DNA from: a bacterium
GTDB taxonomy: Bacteria; Babelota; Babeliae; Babelales; JABDEC01
Length of the DNA: 24,107 nt
Assembly: GCA_947481115.1 (NCBI GenBank)
Contig: CANKEI010000008.1
Location: 1 to 24,107 of the forward strand
Direction of reading: 5' to 3'
Shown in pieces: positions 1 to 7,592 of this stretch; the first letter of the stretch is position 1, and each line of letters starts with the position of its first letter. Made by a program: the position numbers and the translations under genes. The notes beneath the pieces were generated by a model that saw nothing but the letters and a program-made list of their open reading frames with translations, ran no database searches and was not told the DNA's origin.

Positions 1-246
1 AATTATCAAGCGCTAAGTTTGGAGCATGATCAACTTTTTGTGAAGAGAGTTGATTTAAATTCAAGAAATTAAAAATTTAAAATTGAGATCGCGGGAATGT
101 GGGCTTATGGCATGCTGCAATTAATTATGAAACGGTTTAAGTTAGATTCAGCAGAAGCTGCTTTGCGAAAGATTCAAGCCTTGAAATTTAAATTACAAGA
201 ATCTGCCTTATTCGATCAGATCAGCTTATTGGTGAATTATGCATAA
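1..246 (+). pseudogene. Decayed transposase C-terminus (partial at window edge)
   Basis: Reading frame 1 runs from the window edge to TAA at 244-246 but is broken by an in-frame TAA at 70-72. The part after the stop (WAYGMLQLIMKRFKLDSAEA and onward) aligns with the C-terminus of the intact transposase at 1792-2832 (LAYAMVQLEMKKQKLDTPEA). It is therefore the tail of a related but clearly diverged IS4-like transposase in the opposite orientation. Just after the stop, GTCCTG at 247-252 matches the outermost bases of the intact element's terminal repeat, suggesting where the old insertion ended; that is weak. No complete gene can be read because the rest lies outside the window. Confidence 0.6.
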
Positions 247-354
247 GTCCTGTAACTAATATGCTAAGAGTGAAGCAGCTATTTTTTTTGTTTGGCTATT
301 ACGCATAAGGTCTAATATCTAGGGGGGGGAGCTTATAAAAAAACTTTAAATTAA

Positions 355-380
355 TTTTAGTAAAATTAATTTTACTAAAA
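355..380 (-). terminator. 26-bp perfect palindrome, possible terminator of the PLD gene
   Basis: The 26 bases from 355 to 380 are a perfect palindrome (arms TTTTAGTAAAATT). It lies 25 bases past the stop codon of the minus-strand phospholipase-D-like gene. On the minus strand it is followed by an AT-rich stretch and a run of seven T. The stem is all A/T except two G-C pairs, so termination is plausible but weak. A G8 tract at 322-329 lies just beyond. Confidence 0.4.
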
Positions 381-404
381 GCTTTGCGCGCTTAATTATT
401 AAAA

Positions 405-1220
405 TTACCTAGCAAAGTTACCAAAGGCTTGGATTTTGCCAATTAAATTTTCTTGGGTATATAATTCTAGCGGCTTAGCATGTGATTTTAGCCACTTAAA
501 CTGATTTTGGTATTTTTGGATTAATTGAGGCATATCTAAGATCACAATATTTTCTTGGTTATATTTCTGGGCGGAGTAAGTACAGTTAAAAGATCCAGTT
601 ACTAGTAAAGTTTGGTCGTGTAAATTTTGCTCAAAAATAAAAAATTTATTGTGCATGAGTGAGCGTTTATTAGTTAAATCGAGATTGGTTAGTCCCGGGT
701 GATCAGGTATAGGCTCTGCGGGATTAGTATCTAATTTAGTATTGGCAGCTACTTGGCTGTGATTAGTTAAGTTGTCGGAATTAGTTTTTGTTTGGGTTTC
801 TATATAGTTGCCAGTTGGATCGAAAATAAATAGATCAACACCGTTTTCTTGAAGGTACCAAGCTTGGCAGTTACTACTATTTTCTAAGTGTGAAGAATCA
901 GTAATAATCTGGACATCGACATGGTTAACTAGTTTGGCTTTGGCTAATGCAACAGCAATTTCATGGTGCGTAATAAAATAAACAGCTAGTTTGATCGATT
1001 TCTTTTCGTTTTCGATTAAATCAATTAAAGTTTGGGCAATATTATCCTGAGGGGTAAACAATGCTTGTGCGACACAGTTATTTTGTTTAAATAAAAGATT
1101 GTCTAAACGGGCTTGACTGGCTGGTGAAGCATGCGGCGAGCGGGACAGTGCTAAATAACAGCCCGCTAAAGCTAGCGTAATTAGTAAAATAAATTTTGAT
1201 CTAAAAAATTTTTGGCGCAT
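405..1220 (-). CDS. PLD-family (single HKD) nuclease/phospholipase-like lipoprotein
   Basis: A 271-residue protein with a lipoprotein signal: a basic start (MRQKFFRSK), a hydrophobic core and the lipobox LAGC with Cys21. It should therefore be exported and lipid-anchored. The mature part has one phospholipase-D domain of the Nuc/PLD6 type. The HxK motif is at 190-192 (MHNKFFIFE), followed by GSFN at 209-212 and NQEN at 221-224. The acidic position usually filled by Asp in HxK(x)4D appears to be Glu. A polar, Asn/Thr-rich insertion (about 140-185) precedes the HKD motif. Such single-HKD enzymes usually work as dimers on nucleic acid or phospholipid; the substrate here is unknown. It lies 35 bases after the 1256-1687 gene and is probably co-transcribed with it. 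Confidence 0.8.
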   Translation of the reverse strand: MRQKFFRSKFILLITLALAGCYLALSRSPHASPASQARLDNLLFKQNNCVAQALFTPQDNIAQTLIDLIENEKKSIKLAVYFITHHEIAVALAKAKLVNHVDVQIITDSSHLENSSNCQAWYLQENGVDLFIFDPTGNYIETQTKTNSDNLTNHSQVAANTKLDTNPAEPIPDHPGLTNLDLTNKRSLMHNKFFIFEQNLHDQTLLVTGSFNCTYSAQKYNQENIVILDMPQLIQKYQNQFKWLKSHAKPLELYTQENLIGKIQAFGNFAR

Positions 1221-1254
1221 GCAAATATCTTTTTAAAGCACTCATACCAACCCG

Positions 1255-1278
1255 CTCACCCCGAGTGCTGTCGAGGAG
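1255..1278. repeat. Palindromic repeat copy A (overlaps a gene end)
   Basis: CCCCGAGTGCTGTCGAGGAG is an imperfect inverted repeat closely related to the copies at 11407-11431 and 17511-17533 (core TCCCGAGCGTAGTCGAGGGA). This copy is the most diverged of the three and supplies the last codons and stop of the minus-strand gene at 1256-1687. Confidence 0.6.
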
Positions 1279-1687
1279 TAAGCTTATCAGCTAAATTTTG
1301 ATCGATTTGTGCTACTTTGGCAAGTATTTCTGCGAGTTTATTTTTTTTAATTTCTTGAGAATCAGATGATTCGGAAATTAAATTAATTAAATGTTCGCAA
1401 ATCGCGCTGGCAATAGCAGGCTGTTGGGTTTCTAAATAGAGCTGGGCGGCTGTTAGATATTTTTCTTCAGCCACGGGATCATCGAAAGCTAATAATAAAT
1501 CACCCTCTAATTGTTGTGCAAAAGCTTTATTATCAATTGATAGTGCCAATAAGCGATAAATACCTAAAGCGCGCTCTTTTTCGCCCCGAACTACAAATTC
1601 AGTCAGTTTAAACCAGGCTAGGCTGCGTTTATTTTGGACAGGTTCTTTCATTAATTTTTTTATTTTCACGCTTGTTTCAGCTACCAA
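1256..1687 (-). CDS. Hypothetical helical-repeat (TPR-like) protein
   Basis: A 143-residue, mostly alpha-helical soluble protein with no signal peptide. I do not recognise a named family. The spacing of aromatic, Ala and Leu residues (for example ALGIYRLLAL, KYLTAAQLYLE) resembles tetratricopeptide-type helical hairpins. The likely start is TTG at 1687, because GAGAG lies about 6 bases upstream; the in-frame ATG at residue 13 has no ribosome site. It is the first gene of a probable two-gene unit with the PLD-like lipoprotein. The last residues (LTPRQHSG) and the stop are encoded by a dispersed palindromic repeat at 1255-1278, so the native C-terminus has probably been replaced or extended. 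Confidence 0.6.
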   Translation of the reverse strand: MVAETSVKIKKLMKEPVQNKRSLAWFKLTEFVVRGEKERALGIYRLLALSIDNKAFAQQLEGDLLLAFDDPVAEEKYLTAAQLYLETQQPAIASAICEHLINLISESSDSQEIKKNKLAEILAKVAQIDQNLADKLTPRQHSG

Positions 1688-1791
1688 CTTACACTCTCAA
1701 TAAGTGATATAACACTGTTTATATAAGTTTGGCAAAATTTTTTTGTGAAAATTAAAGAAAAATTATTTAAAATTTACAGGATTCTCGCAAA

Positions 1792-2832
1792 TTAAGCATG
1801 CACATCACCAAAGATTTGATCCAATCGCATAAAGCGTTGGGTTAATGACTGCGGATCATAGTGCTTAAGAGCTCTGATTGCGGCTTCTGGAGTATCTAGT
1901 TTTTGTTTTTTCATTTCTAATTGAACCATTGCATATGCAAGTAAAACTGCGACAATGTGTTTTTCCTGGGTCTCGAGCTGTGTAGAAAAACATTCAGCAA
2001 TACCCAAGTGTTGCTTTGACGTTCTAAAAAGTTTCTCGATTGGCCATCGTTTTTTATAATCATGCACATATTGAATTGGACGTACTTGATAGGTTGCAAC
2101 CAAGTAAACCACTGATTCCATGCCATGTTTGTCAATTCTGCGTTCTGCAGCTAAATATAATTCTAAGTCATGCCAAATGATTTTAATTGCGCGTGCTATC
2201 TGCCGGCCGCGTGGTTTAATGCAAGTGATTTCGCTGATTTTGCATGATTTATTTTTAAAAGTTACAACTCTATTATTATGCATGCGCATCACGGCTGGTG
2301 TATTAGCGTCTAGGCACCATTTTAGCGTATCAACTGATGCAAAAAGTCCATCTGCCGCTATTTTAATTTTAGCATCTGGAAATAGCTTTTTTGCAACTGC
2401 TAAAAATTGTTTGATAAAATCTAATTTTGTTTTTACCGGATCATTTTCAGATAATAATTCTTTGGTAAATATAAATCCAAAATCAATTGGGGCTATGATT
2501 TTACCATCTGTTAAGGCGCCAACGATCAATCGATACGACATTATACACCTGTTAGTTTTGGTATCAAAATTCTTGCCTGCACCTACCATAAACATCGAAT
2601 GTATCTTTGCTAAGAGCGTATCATCGACTGACATAATTAACGATTTACATCCTTTGAATAAATATTGTGCAAGCATATGACTTATGTTTTTACTGTCATC
2701 GGCACTGATTAATCGTCTTTTTACAGTATCGCCGCTTCTATCAATTTGTTCGCCTAAAGCTGCAAAACTTCTTTTTTTTATAGACAGTATTATTAGTAAC
2801 GGATAAATTATTTTGGTGTTGATAAAAGACAC
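1792..2832 (-). CDS. IS4-like DDE transposase
   Basis: A 346-residue transposase that appears intact. It shows the IS4-group signature Y-(2)-R-(3)-E-(6)-K as Y259, R262, E266, K273 (YKKRWPIEKLFRTSK), with the other catalytic acids at D70 (SVDDTLL) and D161 (AADGLFAS). It would cut and paste the surrounding element through its 15-bp ends. The start is GTG at 2832, with AAGGAG six bases upstream. That ribosome site lies partly inside a 9-bp stem just inside the element's end (2833-2878), so translation from read-through transcripts is probably damped. The exact subgroup (IS4 or IS701-like) cannot be settled by eye. Short ORFs on the opposite strand here are shadows. Confidence 0.88.
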   Translation of the reverse strand: MSFINTKIIYPLLIILSIKKRSFAALGEQIDRSGDTVKRRLISADDSKNISHMLAQYLFKGCKSLIMSVDDTLLAKIHSMFMVGAGKNFDTKTNRCIMSYRLIVGALTDGKIIAPIDFGFIFTKELLSENDPVKTKLDFIKQFLAVAKKLFPDAKIKIAADGLFASVDTLKWCLDANTPAVMRMHNNRVVTFKNKSCKISEITCIKPRGRQIARAIKIIWHDLELYLAAERRIDKHGMESVVYLVATYQVRPIQYVHDYKKRWPIEKLFRTSKQHLGIAECFSTQLETQEKHIVAVLLAYAMVQLEMKKQKLDTPEAAIRALKHYDPQSLTQRFMRLDQIFGDVHA

Positions 2833-2878
2833 AGCGCTCTCCTTGTTTGTCCTTTAGAAGTCAAACTAAGAGAGCGCT
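2833..2878. promoter_or_regulatory. Hairpin sequestering the transposase start; also a plus-strand terminator
   Basis: AGCGCTCTC (2833-2841) pairs perfectly with GAGAGCGCT (2870-2878). On the minus strand the stem abuts the GTG start and contains half of the AAGGAG ribosome site. Transcripts entering from outside the element would fold it and be poorly translated, a known IS self-control strategy. On the plus strand the stem is followed by T6, so it also works as a terminator. A 13-bp direct repeat, TTTARAAGTCAAA, lies at 2853-2865 (in the loop) and at 2885-2897 (between hairpin and IS end) and could be a transposase-binding site. Confidence 0.65.
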
Positions 2879-2911
2879 TTTTTATTTAAAAGTCAAATCA
2901 GATCGAATCTT

Positions 2912-3331
2912 TCAGCTGTTTGCGAGAGTCCTGAGTAGATATTCGTCCGCCGGAAAATTCGTAATGGCCCAATTGCAAAAATTTATTAAGGTCTGGGGAT
3001 CACCACTAACAAATTTCTGCTGATTAGTTTTATTCAACAAGAAAGCACGATGCGGCTCAATGAGATAGATTTGCGTACGCGGATTTTGGTAATCTGGTTC
3101 GTTTAAAAATACTAGAATATTAACATCTGGAGCAGCAACCCTAGCTAACTGTTTAATCGTATTCCAAGCAAAGTAGCTAAGATCATTATCAGCTGCTATA
3201 TAAATCATAAAAGTCCATTTACGTACTGACTGCTGTGCGATACTAATATTTAAATTTAAATCTACAGCGCGGCAACCATTTACCGCAGCTCCACTGATTA
3301 AGCAGGTTAGAATTAAAATTAATTTCTTCAT
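2912..3331 (-). pseudogene. Clostripain-like (C11) peptidase, 3' end removed by the IS
   Basis: 139 codons remain. There is an export signal (MKKLILILTCLISGAAVNGC, possibly a lipoprotein with Cys20), then the typical C11/clostripain N-terminal strand and loop KWTFMIYIAADNDL (38-51) and a helix-strand pair through VNILVFLN. The frame reaches FPADEYLL, where family members continue into the LW(D/N)HG segment carrying the catalytic His. Here the IS begins at 2933, and the last six residues (RTLANS) and the stop come from the terminal repeat. Catalytic His and Cys are absent, so the product cannot be an active protease. The missing 3' part is not found beyond the left IS end. Confidence 0.75.
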
Positions 3332-3423
3332 AATACAGAATCATCAAAATGCGATTGTTTAAAATTACTATCTCACTAAATTAAACTTTTTTAAATTATT
3401 TAAAATGTTTTGTGTTAGCATAA

Positions 3424-3468
3424 AGTGGTAGTAATTGGGATAAGTATCAAGAGTTGCATCAAACCTGA
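3424..3468 (+). pseudogene. Apparent C-terminal remnant of a paralogue of the next hydrolase
   Basis: Frame 3424-3468 reads SGSNWDKYQELHQT and a TGA stop. The end of the alpha/beta hydrolase at 3674-4456 reads LWHKYQELHKA and a stop, so W-x-KYQELH is shared and the stop falls at the same place. It looks like the last codons of a deleted tandem copy of that hydrolase, with its terminator left at 3565-3597. The match is short and could be chance. Confidence 0.4.
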
Positions 3469-3564
3469 TTCAGATTTAATCACAATAAAGAATTAGCGCG
3501 CAGAGAAGCAGCTGCTAAAAATTAAACTCGCTCAATCTTAAGCTTAGTAATTACTAGTAATTTT

Positions 3565-3597
3565 AAAACCCCTTGCCTAACTGCCGAGGGGTTTTTG
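3565..3597 (+). terminator. Rho-independent terminator
   Basis: AAAACCCCTTG (3565-3575) pairs with CGAGGGGTTTT (3585-3595), allowing one mismatch, and T's follow. It lies before any intact plus-strand gene and is therefore probably the leftover terminator of the lost gene at 3424-3468. The A-run upstream would let it also serve the minus strand. Confidence 0.75.
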
Positions 3598-3673
3598 CTT
3601 AATTAAGATTTTATTTTTATAGTTATGCTAATTTAGTATATTCAGTGGCAATAATTTTCCAAAGGAGCATAGC

Positions 3674-4456
3674 TTGTTAACAATTCCGACTAAACAACTA
3701 TTTTCATATGATTTGGGCATCAAAATAATTGCGAGTAAAATTCCCACCGAAGAGCTCACAATTTGTTGCCATGGCTATGGCCATAATCGCAATATTATTA
3801 ATGCACTAAGCGCTCACCATGTATTATCAGGGAATCTATTGGGCTTTAACTTCCCTGATCACGATATTAATGCGCAATCAGATTATCACCTGAGCACCTT
3901 TGGTACGCTTAACGAAATTTTACCGCTACTATATCTTTTGAAATTTTACGCCTGTGATTTAAATTTACCGATCATAAATCTCTATGGTCTCTCAGCCGGC
4001 GGCGGTGCAATTATTAACGCTCTGGCGATCTTAAATCAATATACCCATGCAGATCAATTACAGAAAATTGGCATCACATTAGATCATGCTAAACAGATTT
4101 TAGCTATTGTTGAAAATAGTCAAATTATCTTAGATTGCCCCCTAAAATCAGTCGCAGAAATTATTGCGTTTAGCGGTAACGATCCAGAGTTCGTAATGTT
4201 AGCTGAACGTTATACTAAAAATCAGATGAATCCGATTGATGCGCTCAGTTTATTAGCTGGCTTAAAATTAAATATTTTATTGCACTTTCAAAATCCAGAT
4301 GAAATTTTAGGTAATCGCGACGACAACTTATTTATTCAACACTTACAGACTGCTAATCGCAATGGCAAAACTACTGTAATAATCGGCCATGACGGCGGCC
4401 ATAATGTGTGGCATACAACTCTTTGGCATAAATACCAAGAGCTACACAAAGCCTAA
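3674..4456 (+). CDS. Alpha/beta hydrolase
   Basis: A 260-residue soluble protein of the alpha/beta-hydrolase fold, with no signal peptide. The oxyanion strand-loop is CCHGYG (about 32-37). The nucleophile elbow is GLSAGGG (about 105-111), with the Ser of GxSxG. An acid is probably in NPDEILGNRDD, and the catalytic His is in HDGGHNVWH near the C-terminus. It is probably an esterase, lipase or serine hydrolase of unknown substrate. The start is TTG at 3674, strongly supported by AAGGAG six bases upstream (3662-3667). A short remnant of what may be a tandem duplicate precedes it. Confidence 0.8.
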   Translation: MLTIPTKQLFSYDLGIKIIASKIPTEELTICCHGYGHNRNIINALSAHHVLSGNLLGFNFPDHDINAQSDYHLSTFGTLNEILPLLYLLKFYACDLNLPIINLYGLSAGGGAIINALAILNQYTHADQLQKIGITLDHAKQILAIVENSQIILDCPLKSVAEIIAFSGNDPEFVMLAERYTKNQMNPIDALSLLAGLKLNILLHFQNPDEILGNRDDNLFIQHLQTANRNGKTTVIIGHDGGHNVWHTTLWHKYQELHKA

Positions 4457-4468
4457 TCAGCTAGCTTG

Positions 4469-4497
4469 TTGAAATAACTATAGCTATAGATTATACT
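4469..4497 (+). promoter_or_regulatory. Sigma-70 type promoter for the 4553 gene
   Basis: TTGAAA (4469-4474) and TATACT (4492-4497) are separated by 17 bases, close to ideal spacing. Transcription would start near 4504, giving a leader of about 50 bases before the exported-protein gene at 4553. Confidence 0.6.
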
Positions 4498-4552
4498 TGC
4501 TCGATGTTTAATATTAGTGTTCAACTAATTAAAGCTTCTTGGGGCTAAATTT

Positions 4553-5113
4553 ATGAAAAATCTTTTTCAACTTTTGTTATTAACTTGTGTCACCAGTACA
4601 CTTTTTGCAGCTGATGGCTCTGCACACGCAGCAGCTGTTGCGAGCACAACAGGCGTAATACTACCAACTTATGATTCTGAACTGGCAGATTTACCTGCTA
4701 AATTAGAACGTAGTGTATCACCGGATAGCCGGCCATATGTTGGCACAATAAGACGGTTGGAATTAGAGGCTAAGCATAAGCATAATATAGCTGCCGCCGA
4801 AGCTGTCGCAGCAATTTATAATACGTTGCCGTTAGCAACCAGCGCGAGTGCAGGCGCTGATATAAAAATCTTAGGTACCGATTTAGCAAAAACAGTATTA
4901 ATAGGCAAAAATATCGCTCGAACTGTTACTAGTTTCATGAGATCACCTAAGACATGCTTAACTCCAAATGCGCGTCGATCTTTACTGATTTATTTAGCAC
5001 CTAAAGCACCGGCAGCATCTGTCGCACCTCCAATTAGGGTTTTCCATCATGCACCTGAACCTCGTAGTGGACTACATAATGTTGGTTGTATGGGGACTGG
5101 TGGTTATGCCTAA
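4553..5113 (+). CDS. Exported hypothetical protein
   Basis: A 186-residue protein that I do not recognise. A classic Sec signal peptide (MKNLFQLLLLTCVTSTLFAA, cleavage after FAA or close by) is followed by an Ala-rich mature chain with no transmembrane segment. Two Cys residues remain near the C-terminal part (TCLTP and VGCMGTGG), and the end is Pro/His/Gly-rich. It has its own promoter and a G-rich site (TTGGGG) 11 bases before the ATG; the gene at 7593 has a nearly identical TTTTGGGGTAAA before its start. It fits the group of small exported proteins at 4.5-8.7 kb and 12.5-13.8 kb. Confidence 0.65.
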   Translation: MKNLFQLLLLTCVTSTLFAADGSAHAAAVASTTGVILPTYDSELADLPAKLERSVSPDSRPYVGTIRRLELEAKHKHNIAAAEAVAAIYNTLPLATSASAGADIKILGTDLAKTVLIGKNIARTVTSFMRSPKTCLTPNARRSLLIYLAPKAPAASVAPPIRVFHHAPEPRSGLHNVGCMGTGGYA

Positions 5114-5218
5114 AAATAAAAAAATTAAGCCTACGAACGGCTAACGTCCTAAGCCGATTGAAGAAATTCCATTTTTTTTACAAATATTATATGAGCTATT
5201 TATTACCCAGATTCATAA

Positions 5219-5239
5219 AACTTAAAACAGTTTTAAGTT
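5219..5239 (-). terminator. Palindrome past the AAA-ATPase pseudogene
   Basis: AACTTAAAAC and GTTTTAAGTT form a perfect 10-bp stem around a single A. It lies about 40 bases beyond the stop of the minus-strand gene that ends at 5279. On the minus strand it is followed by TTATG, not a clean T-run, so termination is only possible. It may serve both converging genes. Confidence 0.35.
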
Positions 5240-5278
5240 AATATAATTTAATATTTTAATTTTTCAGAAAAAGCTAAT

Positions 5279-6872
5279 TTAGCTAATTTTATTTAAATCC
5301 AAATTTTGATAAACCTGTGTCAACTCAAAGCTGCCAGCTGTTTTACTGAAATTTAAACCTATTAAGATAATGGGCTTACCTGAATCCACAAATGGCTCAT
5401 AGTAACGCTTAGTTTTAATCTGATCTAAAGCAAGCTGTGCTGTTTTATTAAATTTAACTTCGACTACATATAGCATTTTAGACAGATCCATCACTAAATC
5501 AATCGTACCATGACTAGTATTATACTCAGATTGAGTTTTAATATTTGCCGTAGTGCAAATCATTTGCAATAAACTGTGATAATAGCTTTCTAATGGTATA
5601 TGTATCGGATATGGCACCTTAGCAAATAGGGTGCGTAAAATTGCTAATGCTTCATCAAGATCGCTATTAGCATACGCTGTGCGCAGCTGACCTGCAATAC
5701 CCCTAATTTCAGCCGCATTGGTAGATGTAAAAACTGCTAATAAATAATTTTGTGCAGCGGTACGAACTTCACGATTGGGATATCCTAAATGATAAATATT
5801 TTGTTCTGCATCGTAACTAGAAATAGTTAAGTAACCAGTTTGAAACATTAATGTTGGTAATGGCACCATGCCAATATCAAATGCGCCCAAGGTGTCATTA
5901 GTAACCTCAAATTTTTCGGGATTTAATAATTGATATTCTGATGCACGATATTTCTTTTTTAATTCTTCAATTAAAAATGTCGGCGTCCCAGATTGTATCC
6001 AAAAATTTTGTAATTCTTGTTGCGACATAGCATTAGTTAACGAGAAGGGGTTATACACAGCAATTGCTTTTTTACCAAACCGATAGCCATTATACCAATC
6101 TCGCAGCTGCTCCCGTATCACAGCTACATCACCGTTATTATTTTGCGCCCAATCAGCTAAATATGGTGTAAAATAGTGATCAATTTCAACATCAGTATAA
6201 CCACACAGCGCGTCATATTTAGCATCGAAAGTCAAAACTATGTAAATTATTTAACCCTGAAAATAAGCCAGCTTTAGAAAATGAGGTCACGCCAGTAATA
6301 AAAATAAAATTAATTAAGCGCCATAACCCTTTAATTGTTCTAAAAAAAAACTGTAATCCATCTCTGATTTCAATTGCACGCTTGGGATCACCCATAGCAT
6401 GTAAAATGGGGCTATCATATTCATCGATTAAAATTGCCACGTAGCCAAATTTAACATGCAAAGCTTGTACTACTTGCTGTAATGCTAACGATGGATTAGA
6501 AAAATTAAGTGTGATTTTTAAGCCATGTTGATCAATAATATTAGTTAAAATTGTACAAATCCCAACTTTCAAACTAACCCCATCTTCAATACCCAACATA
6601 GATAGATCAAATTTGATCACACCATGCGGCTGCCAACCATAGTCGCTATTGCCTAATGCTAAACCGTCGAATAGCGTCTTGCTACCCACTAAAGCTTCGT
6701 GTAACGTAGACACTAATAATGATTTACCGAAGCGACGTGGTCTAGCCAAAAAATAATATTGACCACCAGAAGTTAACATTTGATAAATATAGTTAGTCTT
6801 ATCGATATATAAATAATTTGCTGTTCGTAAAAAATAAAAATCACTTTGAGAAACTGGCAATTTTTGCAACAT
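5279..6872 (-). pseudogene. AAA-ATPase-like / PD-(D/E)XK nuclease family gene (DUF1703 type), frameshifted
   Basis: Two overlapping frames together make one member of the AAA-ATPase_like plus PDDEXK_9 family. The 5' part (6219-6872) has the family's Walker A variant LARPRRFGKSLL (K50) and Walker B ILIDEYDSP. The 3' part (5279-6235) carries the nuclease-like domain GTIDLVMDLSKMLYVVEVKF, with the D and E-x-K positions present. At about 6240 the frame breaks in CATAGTTTTGAC: removing one T restores NNLHSLTFDAKYD. The lesion is thus a single inserted base in a T4 run. It may be a true pseudogene, or a sequencing error with an intact product of about 530 residues. Function is unknown; the family is expanded in many host-associated bacteria and is often discussed as defence- or mobile-element-like. 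It is isolated, with no operon partner. Confidence 0.85.
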
Positions 6873-6893
6873 AATCAGCTACACCTATTTAAA

Positions 6894-7121
6894 ATGCCCA
6901 ACTTGTTTTCTAAATTTTTTATATTTTTTAAGACTACCAGAAATTTAGTAAATAAATCAGCCGAAACTGATAGAACGCCTATCGTGCCAATATTTAGCTA
7001 TGTCAAAAGTTTCTTCCAACACACTATGCTACTTGATACCGAAATAGCTATACTGACTGAAAAAAACGCAACTATTACCAATGAAAAAGCGTTACATGCT
7101 ATTGGTAAAAGACTCGATTAA
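6894..7121 (+). CDS. Doubtful small protein
   Basis: An open frame of 75 codons from ATG at 6894, with a basic and aromatic N-terminus (MPNLFSKFFIFFKTTRNLV) that could be a poor signal or amphipathic helix and a polar remainder. There is no ribosome site before the ATG and no family that I recognise. It starts just upstream of, and divergent from, the AAA-ATPase pseudogene and ends shortly before the exported-protein gene at 7183. It may be real but is weakly supported. Confidence 0.3.
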   Translation: MPNLFSKFFIFFKTTRNLVNKSAETDRTPIVPIFSYVKSFFQHTMLLDTEIAILTEKNATITNEKALHAIGKRLD

Positions 7122-7182
7122 AATTACAGTTTTGCTAAGATTAGACTTGTTTAAAAATATCTAAAATAGCTTGGAAGTTTCA

Positions 7183-7473
7183 GTGCGCAAATCTACAAAA
7201 ATATATCTACTAATATTTACGAGCTTATATGGCGCACAGCTGCAAGCTATTGGCCCGTTTAATCCAATTTTATGGGAAAATATCAGAAGATCTGGCAGAG
7301 CTAAACCAACTGCATTAGCTCCTACAGCTGTTACCAAAGCAATCTTGATAGCACCAATCACGACAACCATCACACTGGCAAGTTTAACTAGTGCACCGCA
7401 CATCCCAACTGTAAGCACTAGAATTAGAGATCATGAAGAACTACTTTTTTTATTAAGCGGACCATTTCAGTAG
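7183..7473 (+). CDS. Small exported protein, paralogue of the 8379 gene
   Basis: About 96 residues. I prefer GTG at 7183 as start because GGAAG lies five bases upstream; a TTG at 7171 would add MEVS. The N-terminus RKSTKIYLLIFTSLYGAQLQAIG is a signal peptide with likely cleavage after QLQA. The mature chain is short, rich in Ala/Thr/Ile, and ends in STRIRDHEELLFLLSGPFQ. Signal region, the motif NPxL and the C-terminal end (STR...LxFxLSxPFx) recur in the protein at 8379-8672, so the two are paralogues. I recognise no known family. Function is unknown; the conserved C-terminal hydrophobic end suggests a binding or assembly motif. Confidence 0.6.
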   Translation: MRKSTKIYLLIFTSLYGAQLQAIGPFNPILWENIRRSGRAKPTALAPTAVTKAILIAPITTTITLASLTSAPHIPTVSTRIRDHEELLFLLSGPFQ

Positions 7474-7544
7474 ATTTAAATCTAAAATTAAATTAGCCCT
7501 AAACAAGCTATTCAAACTAGTTTTAGTTGATTTTACAGCGCTAT

Positions 7545-7572
7545 TTGACATACTAAGCTTAATTTATTTAAT
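7545..7572 (+). promoter_or_regulatory. Possible promoter for the 7593 gene
   Basis: A perfect TTGACA (7545-7550) is followed after 16 bases by TTTAAT (7567-7572). Transcription would begin close to 7580, leaving a very short leader that still contains TTTTGGGGTAAA before the ATG at 7593. Confidence 0.4.
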
Positions 7573-7592
7573 CACCGTTTTGGGGTAAACAT

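Larger units (their letters stand above)
1777..2933 (-). mobile_element. Intact IS4-like insertion sequence, about 1.16 kb
   Basis: The element is bounded by 15-bp terminal inverted repeats: CAGGATTCTCGCAAA at 1777-1791, and at 2919-2933 the reverse complement with one mismatch (CAGGACTCTCGCAAA). It carries one transposase gene whose stop codon directly abuts the left repeat. I see no convincing target-site duplication: left flank ATTTA, right flank AGTAG. The missing remainder of the peptidase gene on the left side also suggests that insertion was followed by an adjacent deletion or recombination. A 140-bp copy of its transposase-start end, with one mismatch, is at 17641-17780, and a diverged relative is at the window start. 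Confidence 0.85.
3332..3673. other. Non-coding gap with gene remnant and terminator
   Basis: This 342-bp gap has no intact gene. It contains a short in-frame match to the end of the next gene (3424-3468) and a strong terminator (3565-3597). The rest is AT-rich with no RNA gene that I recognise. Confidence 0.6.

Noticed and set aside
2120..2680. Open frame on the plus strand inside the transposase gene
   Set aside because: Antisense shadow of an intact transposase; no ribosome site and no family pattern.
6230..6250. Programmed frameshift in the AAA-ATPase gene
   Set aside because: No stop codon at the slip position and no upstream ribosome-site stimulator as in prfB; a one-base insertion in a T run is simpler.
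7161..7418. Minus-strand frame with hydrophobic segments opposite the 7183 gene
   Set aside because: The plus-strand frame has a signal peptide and a true paralogue at 8379, so the minus frame is the shadow.
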